Shown here: positions 1 through 8,598 of the stretch, piece by piece
Layout of the letters: each line of letters opens with the position of its first letter
Position numbering within the stretch: the stretch's first letter is position 1
Assembly (NCBI RefSeq): GCF_018882385.1
Contig: NZ_JACVON010000002.1
Span: 496,001-560,000 of the forward strand
Direction: 5' to 3'
DNA length: 64,000 nucleotides
From: Polynucleobacter sp. 30F-ANTBAC
GTDB taxonomy: Bacteria; Pseudomonadota; Gammaproteobacteria; Burkholderiales; Burkholderiaceae
Notes under the pieces: model-generated
What the model was told of the DNA's origin: nothing
The model's input: only the letters and a program-made list of their open reading frames with translations
Databases searched by the model: none
Position numbers and translations under genes: made by a program

Positions 1-1
1 A

Positions 2-253
2 ATTTTGATGTCTCGCTTAAAGATTCCTATGGCTTATGAAGTGACTGGATTTAATAATATTGTGAACTATGGCTCAGATCGTTTGCGCTTCCCAAGCCCT
101 GTTCCAAGTGGTGTCAAGATCCATGCAAGATCCAGGGTTAAAACAGTTTCACAAGTTAAATCTGGTACGCAAGTCACTTTAGAGATTTGCACGCATATTG
201 TGGGTCATGACAGACCTAGCGTCATCAATGATTTGGTCATGCTTTACATGTAA
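2..253 (+). CDS. MaoC-like (R)-hydratase, C-terminal part (cut by window start)
   Basis: The reading frame is open at the left edge, so only the last 84 or so residues are present; the TTG and ATG codons near the edge are probably internal. The fragment has the C-terminal pattern of MaoC-type hot-dog hydratases: NYGSDRLRFPSPVPSG followed by beta strands and a final DRPSVINDLVMLY segment. Family members hydrate trans-2-enoyl-CoA in beta-oxidation or polyhydroxyalkanoate supply. It ends 10 bases before the racemase-like gene and leads the same plus-strand catabolic operon, so hydration of an enoyl-CoA intermediate in that pathway is the likely job. The catalytic Asp/His region lies outside the window. 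Confidence 0.7.
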   Translation: MLMSRLKIPMAYEVTGFNNIVNYGSDRLRFPSPVPSGVKIHARSRVKTVSQVKSGTQVTLEICTHIVGHDRPSVINDLVMLYM

Positions 254-263
254 AGATACGCAT

Positions 264-1454
264 ATGAAAAAACCTTTAAGCGGCATACGCATTATTGATT
301 TTACAAAGTTATTGCCTGGTCCGATGTGCACTTTACATCTGGCTGACATGGGCGCTGAAGTTATTCGGATTGAGGATGTGGCGAGCGCTAATGGCGGTGA
401 CATGACAAGGGAGTTGCCTCCTGGCGTCACAAATCGTCGTGCTCCAATGTTCTTGCCACTGAATCGCAATAAAAAATCTGTGGCATTGGATTTGCGAACA
501 GAAGCTGGCCTTCAGGCGCTCAAAGATCTGTGTGCTTCTGCGGATGTATTGGTTGAAGGTTTTAGACCTGGCGTTGCCAAAAAATTAGGTTTTGATTACG
601 ACACCATTAAGAAAATTCAGCCGGCTATCGTTTATTGCTCTATTTCTGGATATGGTCAAGATGGCCCTATGGCCCTCATGGGTGGGCATGACATCAATTA
701 CCAAGCCTTGAGTGGCGTTTTGGAGCAAACAGCTCTAAAAAATGGCCAACCTATTCCGGGGGGATTTCAAGCGGCAGACTTAGCCGGGGGTTCTCTTACT
801 GCTGCCATGAGTATTTGCGCTGCTTTGGTTGATGCAAAATTAAATCAGCAAGGTAGGTATCTTGATGTATCGATGACAGATAGTTTGTTGTCGTTAACCC
901 TCATGAATTTAGCGGCGTGGAAAATGGCAGGACAGCCACCTAAGCCCGGTACAACGACCTTAACCGGTGGTATTGCAGCTTATCAAACTTATCCAACAGC
1001 TGACGGACGTTGGTTAGCAGTGGGAGCTATTGAGTTCAAGTTTTGGAAAAATTTCTGTGAAACTATTAACAGAACTGATTTATTAGCAAAAGGTCATTTA
1101 TATGGTCAAAGTTCGGATGAGGTGATTGCAGACATTGCCGGTGTGATCAAAACAAAAACCTTGTCAGAGTGGATTGATGTATTTAAAGATGTGGATGCCT
1201 GTGTAACCCCTGTATTAAATATCAAGGAAGCAACAGAGCAAGCTCTTATGAAAGATCGTGGGATGGTGATTGATTCGGTGGATGACTTAGGTCACCCCTA
1301 TACACAATTTGCCTTCCCAGTAAAGATGAGTTCGTACGATTTTGAACTGGAACGTCAAGCACCCGAGCTTGGTACTGACACTATCGAGTTATTAAAACAA
1401 TTGGGCTATTCAGAGGAAGGTTTAGCTCAACTCAAATCAGCAGGAGTATTTTAA
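264..1454 (+). CDS. CaiB/BaiF family protein, alpha-methylacyl-CoA racemase-like
   Basis: Family III CoA-transferase fold protein of 396 residues. The start at 264 gives the family N-terminus MKKPLSGIRIIDFTKLLPGP; an upstream GTG in frame would overlap the previous gene. The motif GGHDINY places His142, and QAADLAGGS places Asp172. This 30-residue His/Asp spacing is the same as in the mycobacterial alpha-methylacyl-CoA racemase (His126/Asp156), so racemisation of a 2-methylacyl-CoA is preferred over CoA transfer. Such racemases handle branched side chains of sterols, bile acids and pristanate. The next gene, a CoA ligase, starts at the base after its stop. A CoA-transferase role remains possible. 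Confidence 0.75.
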   Translation: MKKPLSGIRIIDFTKLLPGPMCTLHLADMGAEVIRIEDVASANGGDMTRELPPGVTNRRAPMFLPLNRNKKSVALDLRTEAGLQALKDLCASADVLVEGFRPGVAKKLGFDYDTIKKIQPAIVYCSISGYGQDGPMALMGGHDINYQALSGVLEQTALKNGQPIPGGFQAADLAGGSLTAAMSICAALVDAKLNQQGRYLDVSMTDSLLSLTLMNLAAWKMAGQPPKPGTTTLTGGIAAYQTYPTADGRWLAVGAIEFKFWKNFCETINRTDLLAKGHLYGQSSDEVIADIAGVIKTKTLSEWIDVFKDVDACVTPVLNIKEATEQALMKDRGMVIDSVDDLGHPYTQFAFPVKMSSYDFELERQAPELGTDTIELLKQLGYSEEGLAQLKSAGVF

Positions 1455-3053
1455 ATGTTAAAAACCTTTAGTTTGGCTGATCTATTTGATATAGCAGCTC
1501 AAGCAGTTCCAGATAAGCTCGCTATCGTTTATGGTCAAGATAGAGTCACTTATCACGTGATGGCTAACCGCATTAATAAAATTGCTGCCTGGTTTCAGTC
1601 GCAAGGGGTAACAAGAGGTGACACGGTTGGTCTACAACTTTATAACAGTACGGCTTATGTAGAATGCTACTTAGCGGCCTGTAAGTTAGGGGCTATTCCA
1701 TTTAATATTAATTACCGTTACCTTGAAGATGAATTAGATTATCTATACAAAGATTCAAAGGCTAAAGTCATTATATTTTCTGATGTGCTGTCTGAGCGAG
1801 TTGAGAAAGTGCTCCTTAAGAATCCTCAGATTTCACTGGCTGTCATCGATGGCCAAAAGGGTCTTAGCAATAGACCAACTATGGAAGATATTCGTGCAAA
1901 TGATTTGACATTTGTGCCGGTTCAATTAAGGGATGAAGATATTTCTTTGCTTTATACCGGAGGTACAACCGGAATGCCCAAGGGTGTTATGTGGGAGCAT
2001 AAGGCCCTGTTCTATGGGGCTTTTGCTGGTGGCGCCATGTTCTTTAAAGATGGTCCGATTTCTAAGCCTGAAGAGTTAGGTGAGAGAATTCTTAAAGTGC
2101 AATCTGGGCCTTATATGGCGATTGCCCCTCTGATGCATGGTGCTGCTTTTTGGGCAAGTTTTATCAGCCTATTATCAGGTATCACTCTAGTACTTAATGA
2201 CCAAAAAGAATTTAATCCCAAGCATATTTTGGATCTGATTGATCAAGAAAAAATAGCTATGCTGAATGTTGTAGGGGATGCGATGGCAGCGCCTTTACTG
2301 GATGAGTTGAATGCAAATCCTGGGCATTGGAAGTTACCTAACCTCTATTATTTTGGAAATGGCGGGGCAGTTTTATCACAGCGTCTTAAAGATCGCATCC
2401 TCAAGCATCTTCCAGCTGGAGCTGTTATTGGAGATGGCATGGGATCCTCCGAAGCTGGTGTTATTGGTGCTGGAGCAAAGCCAAAGGATGGCGATGGTTT
2501 CATGACAATGCCACCTAACCCATTTTTGAAAGTGATTGTGGATGGTGTTCGTGAAGCCGAAGTTGGTGAGTTAGGTATTTTGGCTAAAACAGGATCTATT
2601 CCCCTGGGCTACTGGGGGGATGAGAAGAAAACTGCCACTACCTTTGTTCAGTTTAATGGTCAGCGTTATGTTTTATTGGGTGACACGGCCAAGCGCTCTT
2701 CTGATGGCAGTATCACCATTTTAGGAAGAGATTCGCTATGCATTAACACCGGCGGAGAAAAAGTTTTTGTTGAGGAGGTTGAGCTGGTTGTTCGAGCTTG
2801 TGATGGTGTTAAAGATGTGAATGTGGTGGGTATTCCTGATGAGCGATGGGGCAATAAGGTCGTCGCTCTAGTGAGTAAAAAGCCGGGTTTTGATGTAACA
2901 CCTGAACAAATTATAGAAACTGCTAGGAAGCAATTGTCGGGTTACAAAGTACCTAAAAATATTCTCTTTATTGATGAAATTGTCAGAGGTGCTAACGGCA
3001 AAGCAGATTACCGCTGGGCAAAAAATTTAGTTGTTGAAATGCTCGCCAAATGA
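1455..3053 (+). CDS. Acyl-CoA synthetase (AMP-forming, FadD17/FadD19-like)
   Basis: ANL-superfamily ligase of 532 residues that activates a carboxylic acid with ATP and CoA. The phosphate-binding motif YTGGTTGMPKG is at residues 167-177, the C-terminal domain has INTGGEKVFVEEVE, and the A10 lysine is Lys516 in NGKAD. The INYRY segment near residue 86 and the overall character resemble actinobacterial FadD17/FadD19-type steroid side-chain ligases more than FadD of fatty-acid oxidation; that likeness is from memory, not a search. The ATG follows directly on the stop of the upstream gene and the TGA overlaps the next start as ATGA, so the three genes are translationally coupled. Confidence 0.85.
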   Translation: MLKTFSLADLFDIAAQAVPDKLAIVYGQDRVTYHVMANRINKIAAWFQSQGVTRGDTVGLQLYNSTAYVECYLAACKLGAIPFNINYRYLEDELDYLYKDSKAKVIIFSDVLSERVEKVLLKNPQISLAVIDGQKGLSNRPTMEDIRANDLTFVPVQLRDEDISLLYTGGTTGMPKGVMWEHKALFYGAFAGGAMFFKDGPISKPEELGERILKVQSGPYMAIAPLMHGAAFWASFISLLSGITLVLNDQKEFNPKHILDLIDQEKIAMLNVVGDAMAAPLLDELNANPGHWKLPNLYYFGNGGAVLSQRLKDRILKHLPAGAVIGDGMGSSEAGVIGAGAKPKDGDGFMTMPPNPFLKVIVDGVREAEVGELGILAKTGSIPLGYWGDEKKTATTFVQFNGQRYVLLGDTAKRSSDGSITILGRDSLCINTGGEKVFVEEVELVVRACDGVKDVNVVGIPDERWGNKVVALVSKKPGFDVTPEQIIETARKQLSGYKVPKNILFIDEIVRGANGKADYRWAKNLVVEMLAK

Positions 3054-3898
3054 CTGTGACCCTATCTGGTCAGCGACCAGTTGCCATGGTGACTGGCGCC
3101 AGTCGTGGTATTGGAAGAGCCACTGCTATAGCTTTTGCGAAAGCGGGATTTGATCTCATCATCACTGCTAGAACGGAGTATGAGGGTCAAAAAAATGACT
3201 ATTCAGTGACGGATGTAAGTGGTCACCCTCTATCTGGCAGTTTGAATAGTACAGCTGAGAGTGTGCGTCAAGCTGGGGCGGAGTGTGTTGTCATCAAGAT
3301 GGACTTGCTGAGTATGGACTCCGTGAAAGCTGCTGCAGAGATGGCGCTGGCTAGCACGTCCAGAATGGATGTTTTAGTAAATAATGCTATTTATCAGGGT
3401 AGCGATATTAATCTCCCGTTTTTAGATATTCAGATGAGTACTTTGGATAGGGTCGCTCAGGGTTATATCCATGCTCAGGTTTATCTGACACAAAAAATAC
3501 TGGTGCAGATGATTCATCAGAAAAATGGACGAATTATCAATATCACCTCAGGTGCCGGGCATCGTGATCCACCTTTACCCGCTGGCAAAGGTGGATGGGG
3601 TTATGCCTATGGAGCTGGAAAGGCGGCCTTTGGTCGAATGGCTGGGGTCATCACCACGGAGCATGGGCACCAAGGCATTCAAGCTTTTACGCTTAATCCA
3701 GGTGTGGTGAGTACCGATACGCTACTAGCAACGATGGGGGGTAATCCTGAGCTGGCTAAGCGATATGGCAGTGCTCCGCCTGAGGTGCCTGCAGCAGTTA
3801 TTTTATGGCTGGCAAGCTCACCCTTAGCTATTGATTTTCAAAGACAAATGATTGAATGTCAGCCATTTGCGCTAGAACAAAAAATCATCAACTGGTAG
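3050..3898 (+). CDS. SDR family oxidoreductase
   Basis: Short-chain dehydrogenase of 282 residues. The nucleotide-binding motif TGASRGIG is at 15-22, the NNA motif near 111-113, and the catalytic set is Ser167, Tyr187 and Lys191 (YGAGK). An insertion of about 20 residues after beta-3 (RTEYEG to GSLN) makes it longer than the usual 250. Its substrate is not evident; from its place after a CoA ligase it could oxidise a hydroxy group of the acyl-CoA or of the ring system. The start overlaps the ligase stop by four bases. Confidence 0.8.
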   Translation: MTVTLSGQRPVAMVTGASRGIGRATAIAFAKAGFDLIITARTEYEGQKNDYSVTDVSGHPLSGSLNSTAESVRQAGAECVVIKMDLLSMDSVKAAAEMALASTSRMDVLVNNAIYQGSDINLPFLDIQMSTLDRVAQGYIHAQVYLTQKILVQMIHQKNGRIINITSGAGHRDPPLPAGKGGWGYAYGAGKAAFGRMAGVITTEHGHQGIQAFTLNPGVVSTDTLLATMGGNPELAKRYGSAPPEVPAAVILWLASSPLAIDFQRQMIECQPFALEQKIINW

Positions 3899-3929
3899 TC
3901 CTTTAGTCTGTTAAGACGATGAGTTTTCG

Positions 3930-4796
3930 ATGGCTATCGGTCATGATTATTTATCCAAATTTCTAAAGGTGGCAAGGGATATGATGATTCCTGAAGGTAA
4001 ATATGTTGAGCTTGATAGTGGGCTCAAACTTCACTATTACGATCAGGGTTCAGGCCCGGTGGTGATTTTTCTTCACGGTGCGGGACCTGGTGCTGGTGCT
4101 TGGGTAAACTTTAGCCAAAACTTCCCATATTTTGTTGAAAAAGGATTTCGTTGTTTGGGCTTAGATTTTCCAGGGTTTGGTCGGTCTGATAAACCTGAAG
4201 ATGCAGAATATACAGATGATTTTTTTGTCGCTGCTGTTAAGGGGTTTGTTGATAAGCTAGGGCTTAAAAATTTCACATTGTTAGGCAACTCTCTTGGTGG
4301 TGCTATTTCTCTTGCATACACCTTAAAGTATCCTGAAGGTGTTGATCGCATGATCATGATGGCTCCTGGCGGTGTGGAAGATAGGGAAGCTTATTTTGCT
4401 ATGGAAGGTGTTAGCAAAATGGTTGAGACCTTCAATGCTGGACCAATGAGTTTAGATAGTATGCGCAAAGTCATGTCGCTTCAGATGTATGACGCTAGTT
4501 TGATTCCAGAAGATTTATTAAAGCAACGTTTAGAGGTTGCATTAATACAACCTAAAAACCTATTTACGACAATGCGAGTTGCCAATATGGAACCTCGATT
4601 AGGTGAGATCAAATGCCCTATCCTAGGCTTTTGGGGTATCAACGATAAATTCAATCCCTATACAGGATCTGACAAAATGTTAAGAGGATGTCAAAAAATA
4701 CATTTTGTGATGATGAATCGTTGTGGTCACTGGGTGATGTTGGAACACAAAGACTTGTTCAACAGACAATGCGTTGACTTTTTAACAAATTCTTAA
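3930..4796 (+). CDS. Alpha/beta hydrolase, meta-cleavage-product hydrolase-like
   Basis: Alpha/beta-hydrolase of 288 residues. The oxyanion-hole segment HGAGPGAGAW lies at 49-58, the nucleophile elbow is GNSLGG with Ser121, the acid is probably the Asp in the GINDK segment near 241, and the base is His267 (CGHW). HGAGPG together with GNSLGG is typical of C-C bond hydrolases such as BphD, MhpC and the steroid enzyme TesD/HsaD. These cleave the product of extradiol ring opening, but no extradiol dioxygenase of that pathway is seen nearby, so an ester or other C-C substrate is possible. No clear Shine-Dalgarno precedes the ATG. Confidence 0.75.
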   Translation: MAIGHDYLSKFLKVARDMMIPEGKYVELDSGLKLHYYDQGSGPVVIFLHGAGPGAGAWVNFSQNFPYFVEKGFRCLGLDFPGFGRSDKPEDAEYTDDFFVAAVKGFVDKLGLKNFTLLGNSLGGAISLAYTLKYPEGVDRMIMMAPGGVEDREAYFAMEGVSKMVETFNAGPMSLDSMRKVMSLQMYDASLIPEDLLKQRLEVALIQPKNLFTTMRVANMEPRLGEIKCPILGFWGINDKFNPYTGSDKMLRGCQKIHFVMMNRCGHWVMLEHKDLFNRQCVDFLTNS

Positions 4797-4827
4797 ATTA
4801 ACACGTTTCATTTTTTAGGAGAATTTA

Positions 4828-6003
4828 ATGCCTAAGTTTTTTGATGATTGGCGCGCTCAGTGCGATTACTATACAGATAGCCACGAAGAGTGGGCGGATA
4901 CAGTTAAAAAATTTGTAACTAAAGAAATTGCTCCTAACATCGATCAATGGGAAGCAGATGAGCTACTTCCTTTAGAGCTTTTTAAGAAGGCTGGAGACGT
5001 GGGTATCTTGGGTTTGGGCTTCCCCGAAGAGTACGGTGGCATTTCTGAAGGTATAGATCATTTTCATAACAACGTCACAGGCTTTGAATTAGCAGCTGTT
5101 GGTGCCGGTGGCTTGCATGCTGGTTTATTGGTCTTTACTGTGGGTGTTGGGGCTATTTTGGCTATTGGTAGTGAGGCCTTAAAGAAACGAGTTATTCCTC
5201 CAGTTTTAGCGGGTGAGAAATTACTTTCATTAGCCGTTACAGAGCCGTCAGGTGGTTCTGATGTTGCTGCATTGAAAACAACTGCTGTTAAACAAGGCAA
5301 TAAATACATTGTTAATGGTTCTAAAACATTTATTACGGGTGGTACCCGTGCTGACTTTTTTGTAACTGCCGTTCGAACTGGCGGGCCGGGACCTTCAGGC
5401 ATTAGCTTACTTCTTTTAGAAAAAGGAATGAAAGGGCTTGAGCATACAAAATTACAAAAAATGGGTTGGCATTGTTCTGACACGGCAACTCTTTATTTTG
5501 ATAACGTTGAAGTTCCTGAGGAAAATTTAATTGGTCCTGAAGGTGGGGCATTCCTTGGAATGATGAAAAACTTCAATGGAGAGCGTTTGGGTATTGCAAA
5601 CTCCTCCAATGCATTCTCGATGGTCTGTTTAGAAGAGGCGCTGGAGTGGGCCAAGATGAGAGAAACTTTTGGTAAGCCGCTGGTACAACATCAGGTTATT
5701 CGTCAAAAGTTAGCCATGATGACGCAGAAAATTTACTCAACTCAAGTTTGGTCTGATCGTTGCACAATGGCTTTGCAAAAAGGCAAAGCACATGGCGGTG
5801 AGATTGCTTTACTCAAGGTGCATGCAACACAAGCACTCGAGTATTGTGCTCGTGAGGCTTGTCAAATTTTGGGCGGTGCCAGCTACATCAGGGGTTCTAA
5901 GGTTGAACGCATTTATCGTGAAGTAAGAGCTAATGCAATACCTGGTGGTTCAGAAGAAATTATGTTGGATTTAGCAGCTAAACAGTTTGGTTACTTAGGT
6001 TAA
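4828..6003 (+). CDS. Acyl-CoA dehydrogenase
   Basis: FAD acyl-CoA dehydrogenase of 391 residues, normal full length, passing electrons to ETF. The FAD/substrate motif AVTEPSGGSD lies at 136-144 and the C-terminal IPGGSEEIM at 371-379. The usual YEG glutamate of the medium-chain type is Gly373 here. Glu252, in NGERLGIA, sits where isovaleryl-CoA dehydrogenase keeps its base (Glu254), so this is likely a catalytically competent isovaleryl-type enzyme for branched or bulky acyl-CoA. AGGAG lies 7 bases before the ATG. The cognate etfBA is 5 kb downstream. Confidence 0.87.
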   Translation: MPKFFDDWRAQCDYYTDSHEEWADTVKKFVTKEIAPNIDQWEADELLPLELFKKAGDVGILGLGFPEEYGGISEGIDHFHNNVTGFELAAVGAGGLHAGLLVFTVGVGAILAIGSEALKKRVIPPVLAGEKLLSLAVTEPSGGSDVAALKTTAVKQGNKYIVNGSKTFITGGTRADFFVTAVRTGGPGPSGISLLLLEKGMKGLEHTKLQKMGWHCSDTATLYFDNVEVPEENLIGPEGGAFLGMMKNFNGERLGIANSSNAFSMVCLEEALEWAKMRETFGKPLVQHQVIRQKLAMMTQKIYSTQVWSDRCTMALQKGKAHGGEIALLKVHATQALEYCAREACQILGGASYIRGSKVERIYREVRANAIPGGSEEIMLDLAAKQFGYLG

Positions 6004-6014
6004 TTGGAGTATTT

Positions 6015-6785
6015 ATGTCGAGAAAAATTGTAATTACGGGTGCTGGATCAGGCATGGGAGCTGAAATTGCTCAAATGCTCAAAGCTAATGGTGATCAGGT
6101 GTTTGGTATTGATTTGAAAAACTCTGATTTTTCAGCTGATTTATCAACGCCTGAAGGTCGTCAAAAAGGTGTTGATGCATCCATTGCATGGGCTAATGGC
6201 CAATTAGATGGATTGGTTCTTTGCGCTGGTCTTGGCTCAAGTGTTAATCCTCCATCCTTAATTGCCAAAGTGAACTACTTCGGAGCAACAGCTTTTATTG
6301 ATGGTTTATTTGATGTTTTATCCAAAACAAAAAATTCATCAGCCGTTGTGATCTCTTCAGTGGCGGCTGCTCAGCCAGACATGATTAATTTGCCAATTCT
6401 AGAGGAATATGCAAAGCATGATGAAGCAAAAGTATGTCAACTATTGGATGCGCAAAATATTGGCCATTTGGCCTATGCCAGCTCTAAAAATGCCTTAACA
6501 AGATACGTTAGATCCAAATCAATACCTTGGGGTCGTGCGGGCGTTAGAATTAACGCTGTTGCCCCTGGCGCCATTCAAACGCCGCTTTTACAAGCGGGTA
6601 TGGATGATCCAAAATATGGCGAGGCTATACGTAACTTTGTGCCTCCGCTAGGGCGTGTAGGAGAGGTTGATGAGGTTGCAAAATTGGTTAAATTTTTGCT
6701 TTCCTCTGATGCTGGTTACATAAGTGGCACGATGTTGTTTATTGATGGCGGTATGGATGCAATGATTCGCCCGAATAGCTTTTAA
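6015..6785 (+). CDS. SDR resembling 3-alpha-hydroxysteroid dehydrogenase (HsdA-like)
   Basis: SDR of 256 residues that strongly recalls Comamonas testosteroni 3-alpha-hydroxysteroid dehydrogenase/carbonyl reductase over its whole length: LDGLVLCAGLG, KVNYFGAT, LAYASSKNAL, TPLLQAG, NFVPPLGR and the end IDGGMDAMIRP. The glycine motif TGAGSGMG is at 8-15, and Tyr154/Lys158 form the YxxxK pair, one residue from the HsdA numbering I recall (Tyr155/Lys159). Reversible oxidation of a steroid-like ring hydroxyl with NAD(P) is the likely role. It lies between the dehydrogenase and the Rieske oxygenase in the same operon. HsdA-type SDRs also act on other carbonyls, so the substrate is an inference. Confidence 0.78.
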   Translation: MSRKIVITGAGSGMGAEIAQMLKANGDQVFGIDLKNSDFSADLSTPEGRQKGVDASIAWANGQLDGLVLCAGLGSSVNPPSLIAKVNYFGATAFIDGLFDVLSKTKNSSAVVISSVAAAQPDMINLPILEEYAKHDEAKVCQLLDAQNIGHLAYASSKNALTRYVRSKSIPWGRAGVRINAVAPGAIQTPLLQAGMDDPKYGEAIRNFVPPLGRVGEVDEVAKLVKFLLSSDAGYISGTMLFIDGGMDAMIRPNSF

Positions 6786-6810
6786 GTTTTAATTATTTTT
6801 GGAGATCTAA

Positions 6811-7905
6811 ATGGCAACAACAAAAGAATATCGTTTGGGTGAATTCACCTACCCACGTGGTTGGTTCATGATTGCTGACTCTGAAGAGTTAAATCAACCG
6901 AAAGCTGTTGCAGTTCGATTTTTTGGGCGTGACTTTGTGATTTATAGAGGCAAGGCTTCTGGTAAAGCAATTTTATTAGATGCTTATTGCCCGCATATGA
7001 AAACTCATTTGGCCAAGAACACAACCTCGTACGTCATGATTGACGGTGGCGGCACCAATATTGAGGGCGACTCTATTCGTTGCCCATATCACGCCTGGAG
7101 ATTTAACTCAGCCGGTAAGTGCGATGATATTCCTTACCACACAGGCCCAATCCCAGAAGCTGCTTGCGTAAAATCTTGGACTGTTCGTGAAGAAATGGGT
7201 GCTGTTTGGATTTGGTATGACCCTGAAAATGGAGAGCCAGAGTGGGATCTTCCTGTTCGATCTGAGTGGAATGATCCACAGTGGGTTCGTTGGCAATATG
7301 ATCATTTGGGTTTATTAAACCAACATCCCCAAGAAGTGGTTGATAACATCGCCGATTATGGTCATTTAAGTCCTATTCATGGTTCAACGGTTCAGAAGTA
7401 TGAGAATGAGTTCAAGGGACATGTGGCGACTCAAAGACAGTGTGGGCCTCATAGAACTCTAGTGGGTGCTGATGGCGTTAGCCCTATTTTGCACACATTA
7501 ACTTCTTATCACGGTCCAGGCATGTTGATTTCAGATATGACGGGTTATGCTGAGGCGATTCTGATGATTACACATACGCCAGTTGATGATGGTGTTATTA
7601 AGGTGTGGCACGCTTTAATGGTGAAGTCTGCCAATAAGGAAGCAACAGTGACTGATACGATCGATGCGAGAGCATTCCAAGTTGCTAGCCGCTTGGCTTT
7701 CGAGCAAGACTTTGAGGTTTGGGCTAATAAAGAAGCTTGTTTGAATGGTATGTTTATTCCGAGTGACGGACCATTTGCTCGAGTTCGTCTCTGGTACAAG
7801 CAATTCTTTAATCCAAGAGCCAATAAACAAGAATTCCTTGATCGCTCAGAGGGGTATTACATTCCTCAGGGGGCAACGCCTTATACGGATGGTGTCGCCA
7901 AATAA
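6811..7905 (+). CDS. Rieske non-heme iron oxygenase, KshA-like
   Basis: Oxygenase component of 364 residues. The Rieske cluster ligands are Cys60, His62, Cys91 and His94 (YCPH and CPYHAW). The mononuclear iron site shows Asp182, His185 and His190 (NIADYGHLSPIH), with the His-x4-His spacing of 3-ketosteroid 9-alpha-hydroxylase KshA. KshA hydroxylates C9 of the steroid nucleus and needs a reductase, which is not in this window. The loop between the two cluster motifs holds 28 residues, whereas most Rieske proteins have 15-17. The start ATG follows GGAG at 6801-6804. It is the last gene of the operon and ends at a terminator lying inside the opposing gene. Confidence 0.82.
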   Translation: MATTKEYRLGEFTYPRGWFMIADSEELNQPKAVAVRFFGRDFVIYRGKASGKAILLDAYCPHMKTHLAKNTTSYVMIDGGGTNIEGDSIRCPYHAWRFNSAGKCDDIPYHTGPIPEAACVKSWTVREEMGAVWIWYDPENGEPEWDLPVRSEWNDPQWVRWQYDHLGLLNQHPQEVVDNIADYGHLSPIHGSTVQKYENEFKGHVATQRQCGPHRTLVGADGVSPILHTLTSYHGPGMLISDMTGYAEAILMITHTPVDDGVIKVWHALMVKSANKEATVTDTIDARAFQVASRLAFEQDFEVWANKEACLNGMFIPSDGPFARVRLWYKQFFNPRANKQEFLDRSEGYYIPQGATPYTDGVAK

Positions 7906-7909
7906 GTGA

Positions 7910-8596
7910 TTAAGTTCTGTTGTGGGTTACAGACAGTAAAAGTTTGATTTCTTGTTTAATTAAAAATCTCTCAGCAAACAGATGACTTGCTGAGAGATTT
8001 TTTTTATCTACGAAGAGTAGGGCATCTTTTTCTGAGTCAAACCATGTTGCAATGACAACATCATAGTTAAATTGGCGTGATGGTTGGTGCGTCACTAAAT
8101 AAACTGTCTTTTGCTTGATGAAAGATGATTCATTATTTGAGGATTGATGAATCAGGTGTGCGCGTAATTCATGAGTTAGCTCTTCAGATGATTGATACTC
8201 ATCGAGGGTCAGTAATTGAATCAGGCAGTGTTGATGAGATTGCTCCAGTGGATATTTGGAAAAAATGCAGTTGGCTTCAAGAGTGAAGTTTTTGACATAG
8301 TCATCAAAAACTCTTAGCTCATCAGGTTTCATGATGCTTAAAACTTCAGAGTCATCCCAGATATCCGATGATTGAACCCCATCTGCCAGACTTAAAATAG
8401 CTAGTCCGTCGTAGGCTTCACTTACGCCCTCGATCGTGGGGTAGCCAATCCGAGCGCATTGCTTGGCACTCTTAATCAATTTTCTAACATTAAGACATGA
8501 TTTACCGAGCTCAGAATGCTCTTTCCAAGCAGTGATAAATTGATTGATGGAGAGCTTAGGATTCCTTTTGGGAAGGTAGATTAAGTGACTGGCCAT
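7910..8596 (-). CDS. EthD domain-containing protein
   Basis: Cytosolic protein of 228 residues with an EthD-like ferredoxin fold in its N-terminal 100 residues: LIYLPKRNPKLSINQFITAW, typical of dimeric alpha-beta barrel proteins associated with ring degradation. A second domain from about residue 120 is not recognised and could be a diverged repeat of the same fold. EthD proteins usually have unknown chemistry; some dehydrate or cyclise. It is the third gene of a tight minus-strand operon, two bases after the kinase-like gene. Its last 30 codons also contain the plus-strand terminator of the opposite operon, so that segment of the protein is constrained twice. Confidence 0.6.
   Translation of the reverse strand: MASHLIYLPKRNPKLSINQFITAWKEHSELGKSCLNVRKLIKSAKQCARIGYPTIEGVSEAYDGLAILSLADGVQSSDIWDDSEVLSIMKPDELRVFDDYVKNFTLEANCIFSKYPLEQSHQHCLIQLLTLDEYQSSEELTHELRAHLIHQSSNNESSFIKQKTVYLVTHQPSRQFNYDVVIATWFDSEKDALLFVDKKNLSASHLFAERFLIKQEIKLLLSVTHNRT
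7962..8005 (+). terminator. Rho-independent terminator inside the EthD gene
   Basis: A perfect 16-bp stem (7962-7977 with 7987-8002) closes a 9-base loop and runs into a T-tract at 7998-8005. It ends the plus-strand catabolic operon about 55 bases after the Rieske gene stop, but lies within the coding sequence of the convergent EthD gene. Confidence 0.8.
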
Positions 8597-8598
8597 GG

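Noticed and set aside
198-263. N-terminal extension of the racemase-like gene from a GTG
   Set aside because: It would overlap the MaoC gene in another frame and is not part of the family N-terminus, which starts at 264.
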